Origin: Daphnia carinata
Lineage: Eukaryota; Arthropoda; Branchiopoda; Diplostraca; Daphniidae
NCBI RefSeq assembly: GCF_022539665.2
Contig: NC_081336.1
Span: forward strand, 4,604,221-4,668,220
DNA length: 64,000 nucleotides
Reading direction: 5' to 3'
The notes under the pieces were generated by a model, which saw only the letters and a program-made list of their open reading frames with translations, did not search any database and was not told where the DNA came from. Positions within the stretch are counted from its first letter, which is position 1. The number at the start of each line of letters is the position of its first letter. This document shows, piece after piece, positions 11,651-22,884 of the stretch. The position numbers and the translations under genes were made by a program.

Positions 11651-11831
11651 GACCAAACCGGTTGTTTAAACCCATTCTTGTTTTTCTTCTTTTCAGAGAT
11701 GTTTGAATTGATATAAGTATGAAGCTGGAGTCCCAGAACCGGTCAGTTACGACTCTTGCGTCAACGAGGAAACTACCTTTTTTTGTCATAGCTTCGATGA
11801 AAAATAATACTGCTTGAAAAAAAAAAAAAAA

Positions 11832-14800
11832 ATGGAAAGAGGAGGCCGTTTGGTGCTGTTGGATTTTTTCTTAGTGACCGTCTCTCTGGTAACTCACATA
11901 GTGGATTTCTTAGTCAGTGGCTATACTGCTTACAAGCAATTTTACATGAGAAACTATGCAATCGTGGCGGTAACTGCACTTTTGGCATTTGTACCCGGAT
12001 TTATCACATCAATATTAAGTTGCTTTTGGCTAGCAAGAGGTTCATCGCAGTCGGTCAGACCCAAGTTGCCAACCTTGTTTCACGTTTTTCGGATTCTTTC
12101 GGTAGTATTTCTGAACAGTCCAGTCTCCGGGTAAGCAAATTGTTGAATGTATCGTCTTCGTATTTCGTAACAGTCAAATGTGAAATATTTATCACAGTAT
12201 TATGTTATAATAATAAGAAGGCAGGAAAATTTTTTTAGCGCGACCTGTCAGAACCGGGACATGGTAATCGAGAAAGAATAGAGGAATTATATAAAAATGT
12301 TATTCTATGCGTAACAGTAACAATCGTCTCACGCAAGTAGCAAGAAGTCAATTTTCATATTCGATGTCCATTGATGGAGCATATACAATTTGCATAATTT
12401 AACAAGCTACTGTAAAGAAAACATTTTCGTTTATTGCGGCCAATTTTTTTACATTTTCGGCAAAACTACCATTTCAAACGTAAAAAAGATGTTTACGCCT
12501 TTGTAAAAATTTATCTCTTTAATTTCGCTTTTTCTTTGTATTTTGATCCTATTCCGTAAAAGAATGGAAATGCGCTTTGACGTAGTTACAAAAACAAGTT
12601 TTGGTCAAGGAATGTTCGAGCCAAGTGTTCCCTTATTCGGTGATGAGTGCTTAAGTACTTAACATGGCTACAACCTTAGTACAATTTTACGTCAGTTAGA
12701 TACTATGACGGAATGTAGAACATCCTTTGGCAACTCTTGCTTCGTTTTTCAAATTGTTTTTTTTTTTTTAGATATCGGTTTTTATGTGCATGGGAAAATA
12801 GTTCAATTTTATATCTAAGATATTTATACATAAGATTTAATGAACTTAGGCCGCCATAGAATTTACTCATTTTTACAAGATTTTTTATTATCGTTGCTTA
12901 ATAGGGTTAAAAGAGGTTCGTTTACCAAATCATATGTGAAAATTTGTTTGCCGTTTGCAATCAAACCAAAATTGGGTCTAAGTGATGAATAGGGAAATGC
13001 GATTACGTAACGAGTGAAAGCAAACAGAAAGTCGTCTCGTAACTTGTCATATCAACCCTTCCCGCACTACATAATATTGTTCGCTTGTAAGGCGGTGGTA
13101 GCATATTTTTTAGACAAGATGTCGGAAACAAATTGCGTGATGTTTTAATTGCGATGTAATAAACAAATCATTGATTAGCATTTTCTCCCCCTCCCCAGGA
13201 GTTCAAGCAAATATTTTTTAGAAAAAAAAAATTACAGAGGCATGAGAAAAGCTAGTGGGGAAATAGTGCTTTAGGACATACGTTTACCAACATGGAATTC
13301 AAACCCGGTATTTTTGGGATATTGGTAGAATACGGACGAGCCGACTGGGTGCCTATCCATTTTGCCATCTTTTTTTTTTACATTAGAGGGAGGCGTTCCT
13401 GATACAAAACCATTTAATTATAAAATCTCGTATTTAGTGATCAGTCTTATGACTGGACTGGCACTTAATTCATTTCTTTCCCTAGAGTTCAATAATTAAA
13501 TCAGAAATCTGTCTCCTGCAAAGTGTTGTGGGTTTATTTATAAATATACTCTGCCTCTTTTGTTCACAATATATTACCTAAAGCCGGGACTAAAGTAGAC
13601 CGTTTCAGCTTTAAATATGTATTCCTCACAAAAAGTTTATTTTCAGGTATGTGAATGCTCTATACTATTTGTTCAAGCGCCATCAAGCCCTATTGAAAGG
13701 CGAACTGGAAGCATTGCAACGAAGCTGGGAGCTAATGGCTGCATGCATGATGGAGGTGACGACGCTACGCCTTTACTTTGCATTCCTGAGCATTTGTCCG
13801 CAAATTATTTTACAAGTATACTTCTGGTTGCAAATGGAAACAAAAGCAAACTCATCTGAAGGCAATTATTTATATACGAGCCACAAACACTAATATTTCT
13901 GTTACAAGAAAAATAATAATCAGAAATATATGCTTTTTATGCAATAAAGGATGGCTGGAGATTCTCGTGACGATGAACTCCATGATCAGGTAGGTGACAA
14001 TGTAAACTATATTGATATTTGAGATGCGCTTTTATTTTGCTGTATTTTTTAATCCGATAAAAATGGAAATCAACAATTAAGTGAGCATTGTTAACGGAAG
14101 AAAACAAGACAACCAAAATATGTTTACTCCGGTGAGACAAGAAAATGTAATTGTTGTAAAATGTTTACAAAAAAGTCTGTTGTTAAATTTATATCAACCA
14201 CTGAGCTATACTTCGACATGACCACACATGGAAGTCCACTGTGGTGCCTGGTCCGAATCTGATCTTGGCGATTTTAATAATTCCTGAGAAACATTTAAGA
14301 AAAACAAAAGCTAATTCTATTTACTCTTTCGTAACTAGTATAACCATTGCGGCCACTACATACGATCGTACTTTTCTTCAAACTCAACCCGACAAGGAAA
14401 CTATGCGATTCAGCACCACTGCCATGTTATTTTTTAGTCACTTCTTCAACCTCGGTATGTTTAATCAAACATTATGAACTTAAAAATCTTGAAAACATGA
14501 TGTAATCACAGGTGCGCGTCTGCTAGCCATCAGCCTCTTCACATCGCTGAGTGTCGAATACGTTGCATTGCTATTGGGCATTCACTGGATTGTCATGGTA
14601 GCTTGGCTGATGTTGCCTGTACTAAGATCGTCATTTCAATTTGAAAAAATCCTCGCCATCATGGCATTGGGTGTAGCATTCGTTTTTTCGTTCATTAAAA
14701 GCGAAGGTAGCCGAACGCGACGTAAATATGCATTCTATTACACCATTTCACTAGTGGGCAACACATCTATGATGGTCATGTGGTTCAAACACGGAACCTA

Positions 14801-14978
14801 TCCCAATTTACCTGACATTCAAAATTTCATGGAGTCTTGGATCTACTATCTTGGCTTAACTTGCCATTACGCATTTTTCTTCACGGGTATCGTTTTACTG
14901 GTGTTGTACCACATGAGTCGCCTTCCGGGACGAGCAGCTTCAGTTGAGATTCGGCTGAGCGAACGACATCCCAACTAG
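11832..14978 (+). CDS. XK-related membrane protein (phospholipid scramblase family), intact copy
   Basis: Five exons, 11832-12130, 13647-13815, 14206-14243, 14339-14454 and 14512-14978, join in phase to 362 residues. Exon 3 is small and its donor (TG/GTGCCT) is the least certain. The family has several TM segments. Exon 1 gives the N-terminal pair (DFFLVTVSLVTHIVDFLVSG and AIVAVTALLAFVPGFITSIL). Exon 2 has the family signature around LRLYFAFLSICPQIILQ. The last exon carries ARLLAISLFTSLSVEY, the HWIVMVAW segment and further helices, ending in a short polar tail. XKR proteins expose phosphatidylserine on the cell surface, for example in dying cells (CED-8/XKR8). The gene converges on the LRP1 copy downstream. 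Intron 1 is long (about 1.5 kb). Copies at 34.0 and 52.9 kb are broken. Confidence 0.85.
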
Positions 14979-14984
14979 AAATGT

Positions 14985-15700
14985 AAGAAGGACTACACTT
15001 TGACGTGCACGATAATTTTTGTCTTGTTTGTGTATTGATCGGTCCAAAGTTGTATAAATCCAGAGAGCATGATTACAAGGAGATGATCAAGAACTACAAA
15101 CATAACTGTTTACGGAACTCGTTCAACTCAAAACACGTAATGTTACATTCCGAAAACAAACCAAAATGGACCAGGTGATCCACAGAAGCCTGTTCGCTTG
15201 CATTTGAAAACGAAAATCAAATCAAAGGGAAAATGATAAATTTTTTAAAAAATGTGTCCGGTTAAAAGGATGAATAAAGTCCCACTTAGTTTTGCCCAAT
15301 GTCACCCGAGGTGCCTGCAGAGCATCCGTGAAATAGACAAAAGGGATATCACATTGGCCAAATAATTGCTGCCCAGTTACGCGAAAAGATATGATACAAT
15401 TTGTGTATAGTTTTGAGCAGCTGACGACATCGCCAAAGCTTCATTGACGAAGCACAACTGGCGCCAACAACTTGAACATCGTGCAATTTGAACGGAAAAA
15501 AAAAATTAAATTATCAGAAACGCACTCAGCGTGGCGATCAAATTATTTTTAATAATGGAGATCATCTCCTACTGGACAGGTATGACCAGCCACAAACTAA
15601 TTTAGCTCAACAGAGCTGGCCAATACATTTGGATGGTGGCTTTGTCGTTTGCGAATCAAAAAACCGCCAGAGACAGGATGAAAAATAAAATAATAATTGA
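14985..15700. other. Spacer between convergent XKR and LRP1 copies, unit 1
   Basis: This holds the 3' regions of both genes. It is well conserved in units 3 (35220-35960) and 4 (53546-54285). On the minus strand, units 3 and 4 carry a short frame with a hydrophobic stretch (LTAFLIILLLLLFF). In unit 1 that frame has a stop, so it is probably noncoding. Confidence 0.5.
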
Positions 15701-16109
15701 AAAACATATTTACGTAAAAGATTCACTACTTTCGACCAAAGGATGATTCTTATGGGGTTCAAGGGGATGTGACGGTTCACTGTGAAGCAATCCTTTCTTT
15801 TCCTCGTTGACGCTACTACCCGCCGCTGCGTCGTTGTACATCGACTCGTAGACAGAATTAGCAAAGTTGGTCGCCTTGGAATACGAAATGGCCATTCAAA
15901 GTTAATGCAACCAAGTAGCCTACTAACAATACAGGCGAGCTTACCTTATTGCTAGGGATCATAAAAGTAGGATCCAAAGACTCCACGTCTTCGTCAGCAT
16001 CCTCTCTCAAATACATAGGGTTACTGATTTCCACATTTTTTTGGCTTTGTATTCTCACGTGCATGAAAGGCTGTCCCCTGGAACAGCGGACATATTTATG
16101 ATCGATTTA

Positions 16110-17236
16110 GGGGAGGTAGGGCGCAATTGGAACACGCGGCAATTGAAACAAAAATTCTACCACTTAAAGTAAGTAAGAGATTTCGTTTAAAAAATTTGAG
16201 CTAACGGGAATTAGGGTTCTACATTTTTAGAAAAAATTGGAGGTTTTAGACTCTAAAAGTTTTCGAGCTATCCCAGAAAGTTTTTTTTTACTGTCTATTT
16301 CTAGTTTTTTGCCCAGACAATTTTTTCGTTTTCACACCTAAAACGATGGAGGAAATCATTAAAAAAGGTCTCGAATGATTCGTCGTTCATTAAGCTATAA
16401 ATTGAGAATAATTAATTTTTTCCTAGCTAAATTTTATCCCCCATAAACATTAAAACTCCGTGAAGGCCCATGGTAGGAGCAAATGGAACACCTTCTTCCT
16501 TACTATAGTCTGGCAACGGTGTTCCCTACGCAGCGTATTAGCAGAGCTCTTTTTTCTATTTGTTTTCGAATGTTGTTATTTTGTGTTTTATTTCGTCTGC
16601 TGGGTGGCTGACATATATCGTCTGCCACAATATTTGTGTTTTTATTTACAACGTTGATGAAAAAAATTAAATTTTAAAAATTAAATTACCGACATTAACA
16701 ACAACTATGATGTAAACCTGGACATGCAATATTCGATTATAAAAATTAGATCTCCATACTATTAACCGTTCTTTAGATTACTAACGGGGTTCTGAACCTA
16801 ATTCAGAGAACTACCGAAAATCATTAAATAATATTTAGTTACTATAGAAAGTTATAAAATATCTTAAAAAAAAAAGATTAAAATTCTTTATATTACTGTA
16901 AAAAAATCATCAAAATATGTATCCCAGATTCTGAGATATCGTCATTTTATTTTTTTCATAAAACCGGGGGCTCTCTTATAGGAAAACCCACGTTTCAATT
17001 GCCCAGACGCCCTGTTTCAATTGCCGAGTAGAATTGGCAATTGAAACATCTTGGGGTACCTCCAGTTTTTTAAACATAGCGCATGTTTATCTTTACCGAA
17101 CCCACCCAAAAAAAATACTGGTTTGTAGCTGAGATAACTGGCTACAAATCTATATATTTTTTAATCTAGTTGGACGATTTTTGTAACCGTAGGGAACAAA
17201 AATGAGTGAACTGTTCCAACCACGCCCTACCTCCCC
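16110..17236. mobile_element. Tc1/mariner-like nonautonomous DNA transposon with TA target duplication
   Basis: 1127 bp with terminal inverted repeats. The left end starts GGGGAGGTAGGGCGCAATTG, and the right end reverse-complements to GGGGAGGTAGGGCGTGGTTG, followed in both by GAACA. TA flanks both sides. LRP1 copies 2 and 3 have the empty site (GATTTACTTTT) at the same intron position, which fixes the borders. No transposase frame is seen. TA duplication fits the Tc1/mariner superfamily, though other TA-targeting families cannot be excluded. A reverse-oriented fragment lies at about 25320-25700. Confidence 0.88.
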
Positions 17237-17479
17237 TACTTTTATAATGAGTAACGCTTCGTACCTTCGACGCTTTCGCATGACGGTTATTGCTGCTTTG
17301 GCCGCTGGGATCAGCACGGCAATGATGACGAAGACAACGACGATGGCGGTAACTGTGCCATTAATTGACGATTTGCCGCTGCTTGATTGACTACTGGAAT
17401 TATTTATATCACTGCCTAACGTCTGGCAGCGTACGCCATAGAACTCTTCTTGGCAACTATTGATTAAAATAGGTTGAAT

Positions 17480-17500
17480 TATTATTATTATTATTATGAT
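17480..17500. repeat. TTA microsatellite
   Basis: A short (ATT)n run in the LRP1 intron. It is also present in copies 2 (about 36599-36616) and 3 (54919-54947), with different lengths. Confidence 0.8.
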
Positions 17501-18053
17501 TAGTAATAGCTGAATTTTCTTACAGTAAAGTGGGTTTGAGATCTTCGTCGGGATTGAGAGAACAGGTTAAACGTCGCTGGTAGTCGTCACCGAGACCAAT
17601 GACGTTACGGATATGCTCCTTGGATTCAATGCTGGGAAATGGGGCGTTAAAATTGTTAGCGTCGCTAATGTGAATCGAATCTATTTGTGTCATCCTCGAG
17701 TAGACAACGAAAGCTTCAAATTCTTTATAGGCCCGTCCATCGGCACTAACTTGACCGTGGGCGCAGGCACAAACAGCGCTGGAACCATTAAATAGACAAA
17801 GCTCCTTGCAGCCGCCATGGTGAACTGAACAGGCATTTGTGCCTTCCTGCCTTTCCTTGCTGTACACCTTGAGCGATTCGCCTAGTTGCGATAGAACCAC
17901 TTCGTAATTGGAAACGTTGGACGTCGATTTAGAGTCCCGCCATCCTGCGTCGTGTCAATCCAGAAAGTCTGATCACGGTAGATGGAGATGCCTTGCGGAT
18001 TTTCGAGATGCGATTTGTCTAGCAGAACACGACGATTGCTACCATCGTAATCC

Positions 18054-19460
18054 ATAAGCCTTACGATTAAAAAAGAAGAAAAAAAAATATACGAAAATTC
18101 AAATCTCTTTAAATTGTCGAAAATAACCATTAAATTGAAGAGTGGGGAATTTTAAGAATTTGTATTAAGAAAATAAAAAAAAAAAAAAAAAAAAATTCTT
18201 AACGTGTACGTCTTCAGCATTAAGCGCATTACTCAACGATGGCTAAATAAACTACAGTGCCCAAGACAGACGTCTAAGCTCCGATCACAGTGTATTTATT
18301 CATCATAATAATCGATGGTTCATCATAACAACCGTCTCACGCAAGTAGCAAGAATTAAATTTTCATATTCAATGTCCATTGATGCAGCATATACGATTTT
18401 TTAAATTTACCAAGCTCCTGTAAAGAAGGCATTTTCGTTTGTTGTGGCCATTTTTTTTTTAGATTTTCGGCAAAACTACCATTTCAAACGTAAAAAAGAA
18501 GTTTTGGCTTTTGTAGAAATTTACCTCTTTAATTTCACTTTTCTTTGTATTCTGATCCTATTTCGTAAAAGAATGGAAATGCTGCGAAAAACAAGTTTTG
18601 TTCTAGGAATATGTTCGATCTTGTGTTTCCTTATTCGGTGATGACTGTATAAGTACCTAACATGGCTACCACCTGAGTACAATTTTACGTCAGTTAGATA
18701 CTATGACGAAATGTAGAACATCCTTTGGCAACTCTTGCTTCGTTTTTCAAATTTTTTTTTTTTTTTAGATATCGGTTTTTATGTGCATGGGAAAATAGTT
18801 CAATTTTATATCTAAGATATTTATATATAAGATTTAATGAACTTAGGCCGCCATAGAATTTACTCATTTTTACAAGATTTTTTATTATCATTCTTAGTGT
18901 TTCAAATTGTTCCTTTTAAATATTGGTTTTTATGTTCATGCGAAAATAGTTAAATTTTATATTAAGGTTTAATGACCTAAGGTCGCCATAAATTTTACTC
19001 GTTTTTGCTAAATTTTTTATTGTAGTTGCTTTATAGGGTTAAACGAAGTTCGTTATCAAATCGCATATGGAAATTTGTTTGTCGTTTGCAATCGAACCAA
19101 AATTGGCTCCAACTGATGGATGGGAAAACGAGATTACGTAATGGGTTAAGGCAAACAGAAAGCCGTCTCGTAACTTGTCATATCAACTTCACCCGCACCA
19201 CATAATATTGCTGGCTTGTAAGGCGGTTGTAACAATGAAGCAAATATTTTTCTAGAAAGAAAAAATTACAGGAGCATGAGAAACACTAGTGGGGAAATAG
19301 TGCTTAGGACATAAGTTTACCAACATGGAATTAAAACCCGTTATGTCGTGGATATCGGTAGAATAGGGACGAGCCGACTGGGTGCCTCTCCATTTTGCCA
19401 TTTTTTTTTTTTACAGCAGAGCGAAGCTTTCCTGATATAAAATCATGTAATTATAAAAGC
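18054..19460 (+). repeat. Partial duplication of 11.38-13.46 kb (unit 2)
   Basis: The HADH 3' flank and XKR intron 1 sequence recur in the same order and orientation, for example GATGGCTAAATAAACT and CGTCTCACGCAAGTAGCAAG. Relative to unit 1, XKR exon 1 and its surroundings (about 11650-12310) are missing between ATAATCGATGG and CAACCGTCTC. The copy ends near 19460 before XKR exon 2. It therefore encodes nothing recognisable. Confidence 0.85.
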
Positions 19461-20160
19461 TCGTATTAAGTGGTCTTAGAGTCTTGCATTACACGTGACA
19501 GGTAGCTCGGCAATCGGAGCACTTGAAAGCCAGCTTCCCAAACTTGATTCTATTTCAGATCGAAGCCCATTAAACTGTTATTTATCAGTTTAGATTAAGA
19601 AAGCTCTTCCATGAAGACTGACCTCTTCCACAGGGTAGACAATTTTCTGATTTAATAATCGTTTTTTTGACTAAAATTATGGCGCCGTTGGTTAAGAGAA
19701 AGCCGTCCCCCCAGAAGCCACGGGTCGCAGATAAGCTCGCCCCTGGACTTCAGAAAGGCGGGCTGTTGCAGGTACAGTATGTTCCAAAAAAATCCGACTA
19801 CCCTCCTTTAAAAAAATGCCCCCTATCAACGTATAGCTAAGTTACTTAGTAGTTTAGGGGGGTTATGTTAGAATATGGGAAATGCGGAAAAAAATGCGGT
19901 AGACGTTACCATGGATACGAGACATGAATTAGCTAGTGTCTTGAATCGCTAAGGGGTGAGACAAATTGCCGTTAAGCAAAGCCAAATATTTTTACAAATC
20001 TACTACAAATTGTATTTGCACTAGGCTACGAGAGACAGACTTTGGGATGGGAAGTCTCGTTTCCATGGTAACAAATTTAACGAATCATGGCATTAGCGCC
20101 TTTTTCAAAATCTTTGTTCTTATGCGTTAAATTAGTATAAAAACGGGGGTTCGATTATAA
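19461..20160. other. Unassigned region with a possible orphan first exon
   Basis: At 19679 an ATG opens a basic, proline-rich frame (MAPLVKRKPSPQKP) of 31 codons ending at a donor-like CAG/GTACAG. No continuing exon is found. The remainder shows no gene. It may be an orphan exon of a duplicated gene or chance. Confidence 0.25.
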
Positions 20161-20477
20161 AACTTTTTTACAATATGAGTTGACGGGCAGAGTGTGGGTT
20201 GACAGGCAGAGAGGGGGTCGACGGGCAAAGATTGGTTTGACGGGCAGAGAGGTGGTCGATGGGTAACTTGAGCTTTGTTATTGGCCAGCAAAAAAGTCAG
20301 GTGATGGACGGGCAGAAACAGGGAGTGGGTCGGCGGGCAAGAAAGGGGAACTTCTTGTTTGTAAAAAGAATTAGTAGTAGACGGGAAAAAATAAACGTGG
20401 ATGGATTTTCTTAAAAATAGCGTTAATTACGCTAGCGCCAGCTATACCCCGGCCCTGGACGGGCCCAACGTTACTAG
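20160..20477 (+). mobile_element. Helitron-like 3' end with internal minisatellite, element 1
   Basis: Units of a GACGGGCAGAG type run through 20170-20345. About 130 bp of unique sequence follows, then a hairpin GGCCC-TGGAC-GGGCC (20451-20465), eight bases and CTAG (20474-20477) followed by T. A second stem, AGCGT/ACGCT, lies just before. Hairpin plus CTAG next to T matches Helitron 3' ends. The 5' end (TC after A) could not be placed, so the start given is only that of the repeat region. Confidence 0.6.
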
Positions 20478-20815
20478 TACTCTATAATAAAACAAGGAAA
20501 TTGGGGGAGGAGCCTGTCACATTGCGCTTTTGTTTTGATTGGTTGGAAACCGCCGCCGGCTACGGGACGTTGTGATTGGCTGGCGCCAAAACCGTCGTCT
20601 GCTACAGTGAATTGGTGGGATGGGGATTTGGAAAACTAATCTACGGGTGGGATTGCGGATTTAGGCTATTTTTTAGTCAACGGGCTTTGCGTAAATGGGT
20701 GGGCAACGGCACGTAAGCTGATAGGTAGGGCGTTTTATTATTATTATTCTAATTAATTTTAAATTAATTTAATTTTATTGTATTAGTTTTAGTTATTATT
20801 TTTATTGGCCACTAC
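20478..20815. other. Spacer between Helitron-like elements
   Basis: No gene is seen. It contains two GATTGGYTGG words (CCAAT-box-like on the other strand), then AT-rich sequence. It may include the 5' part of element 2. Confidence 0.3.
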
Positions 20816-21892
20816 GGCAGGCGTTTTCGCGGGCAAACAGGGGTTAGATGGGCAACAACGGCGAGTTCTTGGCGCGCAAAGTGGGTGGACGGGCAGAGGC
20901 AAAACGTGAGTGGAAAGGCAACTAAACGGGTCTTTTGACGGGCAGAGACTGTACAATAAGACGGATGAATACAATTTTTTAGTCTACGGGCTTGGCTTAA
21001 AACGGGTGGGCGCAATAATAGGTAAGCCGACAAGCAGAGACGGTACGGTGGAAGACGGGCAACTACAGCGGGTTTTTTGGTAGGTAAAGAGGGTTGACGG
21101 GCAGAGACTATTTGAGAAAACACGGGCAGAGGGAAAAAGTGGGTGGACGGCAATTACAACGGGCGTTTTCTGGGCTGAGACTGTGAGGAAAAGACGGGAA
21201 AAAGTAAATGAAATGGTCAATGGGCCAGTATAGCAGTCGTTTTGGCGGGCTGCGAATGGGGTGACGGGCAGAATGGGGGTCGATGGGCAGCGAGTGGGCC
21301 AAGGGGCAGCGAGTGGGTCGACGGGCAGCGAGTGGGTTGAAGGGCAATGAGAGGGCCGACGTGCAGCGAGTGGTTCGATGGGCAGTTAGGGGGCCGACGG
21401 GCAATGAGAGGGTCGATGGGCAGAGAGAGGGTCGACGGGCAATAACAGCTGGCTTCTTAGCGGGCAGAAGCAAAAAGTGAGTGGACGGACAACTATAGCG
21501 GGGGTTTTAACGGGCAGAGACTGTTACGAAAGGGAGGGCAAATACAAAAAAAGGTACATGTGCCCCTACAGCAGGCATTTTTGCGGGCAGAATGTGGGTT
21601 GACGGGCAGAGAGGGGGTTGACGGGCAGCGCGGGGGTCGACGGGCAAAGAGTGGTTTCATGGGCAAAGGTTGGCTTGACGGGCAGAGAGGGGATTGACGG
21701 GCAGTGAAAGTGAGGGGATGGAAGGGCAGAAACAGTGAGTGGGTTGGCGGGCAAGAAAGGGGAACTCTTGATTGTGAAAAAAATTAAAAGTAGACGGGCG
21801 AAAAAATGGAGTGGAACGATTTTCTTAGAAATAGCGTAAGGATACGCTAGCGCCACCTGTACCCCGGCCCTGGACGGGCTCAACGTTACTAG
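20816..21892 (+). mobile_element. Helitron-like 3' end with long degenerate minisatellite, element 2
   Basis: Imperfect units such as GACGGGCAGCGAGTGGGTC repeat from about 20820 to 21760. The last 120 bp or so parallels element 1: a GGGGAACT region, stem AGCGTA/TACGCT, CGCTAGCGCCA, hairpin GGCCC-TGGAC-GGGCT (21866-21880) and CTAG at 21889-21892 followed by T. Two independent copies with the same 3' terminus and different right flanks support mobility. The repeats are G-rich on this strand. The open frames across them are repeat artefacts. The 5' boundary is unknown. Confidence 0.65.
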
Positions 21893-21986
21893 TAGCAATT
21901 ATAATTCTAACGGAAAACCAACCCCAATTTTCTTTTTTCTTTTCACGCATGTACAAATAATTGCCAAAACGTTGTGCGTGTTATAG

Positions 21987-22880
21987 TCTGACACTGAATT
22001 AGCTCAACGACTTGGCGTCAATGAGGTTCCCGCAGTAAGAGAAGATTTTTCCGATTTTGACGCTGGTGAAGACCGCCAACTTCCTCCTGCAGATGTAAGT
22101 GTGTCTATTCACTTGTACGTTGCTCTGCATATCCTAATTCTGTGTAGCTATATATTTTCCATAATTGTTTTTAAATCTTCGTTTTGGGTTTGCAGTTGGA
22201 CTATCTGCTGCATTTTGCTGCGAAACAATCCCTGTACCCTTACAACGCTGGTGTAAGATGTCGCATTTCTCTCGAGTTTTTATTAAATTAATATTATTCT
22301 GCTCGTTATACGTTTGCGTAAGCGTCAGGCGTAACTATAAATCACTACGCTGTTTCTTTGTTTTGTTTCAACAGGCAAATAACACTTGCAAGTTCAGTAC
22401 CAGCATGGTCGGAGCCAAAGTCTCTAGCTTCGCGGCAATTCCAGCCAAAAACGTCACAGCAATGCAGGCGGCTATCCAGAAGTACGGCCCTATTGCTGTA
22501 GCCATTACCATCATCAATTCTTTCCAATATTACACGTAGGCGATACTTTTTTTATTTGGTTTGCGAATAGGCTATTCTATGTACAGTATATATGGTCCTC
22601 GAGCCAACTTTGCCTGTAAAAAATGTAACAATTGCATTGCGTTGGTATGCATTCCTCAAATGTATATAGATCCGGCGTTTACGACGATGTGAAGTGCAGC
22701 AATCAGAGCATAAATCACGCGGTTTCAACCGTCGGTTGGGGGACGCAAAATGGAACAAACCATTGGATCATCCGTAATTCGTGGGGAACCTCCTGGGGAC
22801 AAAAGGGCTACATACTAATGAAGCGCGGTGTCAATCTTTGCAATGTTGAAGATTATCCTTATTACGCTATTCCTCTATAA
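21987..22880 (+). pseudogene. Cathepsin L-like (C1A) gene fragment lacking the catalytic-Cys exon
   Basis: Four exons join in phase: 21987-22094, 22196-22252, 22375-22535 and 22670-22880, ending in a stop. The first matches the end of the I29 propeptide region (ELAQRLGVNEVPAVREDF). The rest matches the second half of a papain-like domain: KYGPIAVAI, the SGVYDD region, the catalytic His in INHAVSTVGWG and the catalytic Asn in IIRNSWGTSWGQKGY. The exon with the QGxCGSCWAFS nucleophile is absent between PPAD and LDYLL, although both borders are phase 0. The signal-peptide exon is also absent here. As it stands it cannot make an active protease. It could be a deletion product or an inhibitory relative. 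Confidence 0.75.
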
Positions 22881-22884
22881 GAAA

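Larger units (their letters stand above)
15710..18053 (-). pseudogene. LRP1-like receptor 3' fragment, copy 1 (deleted and truncated)
   Basis: Exons from the C-terminus are 15710-15874, 15945-16077, 17265-17456 and 17524 to 18053. The tail keeps one NPMY motif, but the distal NPVY is NSVY. The TM exon has a lysine within the membrane stretch. In the last part, propeller sequence ([10 protein letters not shown]) is joined directly and in frame to the last EGF piece ([12 protein letters not shown]) at about 17570. Compared with copy 3, roughly 8.5 kb of genomic sequence is missing between them. The EGF end lost a cysteine (PTLL instead of PTCV). A 7-bp loss near 17930 shifts the frame. Homology stops at 18053, and no upstream exons or start remain. 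A DNA transposon sits in the intron between the TM and tail exons. Confidence 0.85.

Noticed and set aside
20160-21760. Possible CRISPR-like array
   Set aside because: Units are imperfect and contiguous with no regular unique spacers, and the DNA is eukaryotic.
20789-21898. Several proline/leucine-rich frames on the minus strand
   Set aside because: They run through the minisatellite of the Helitron-like element and reflect the repeat unit, not a gene.
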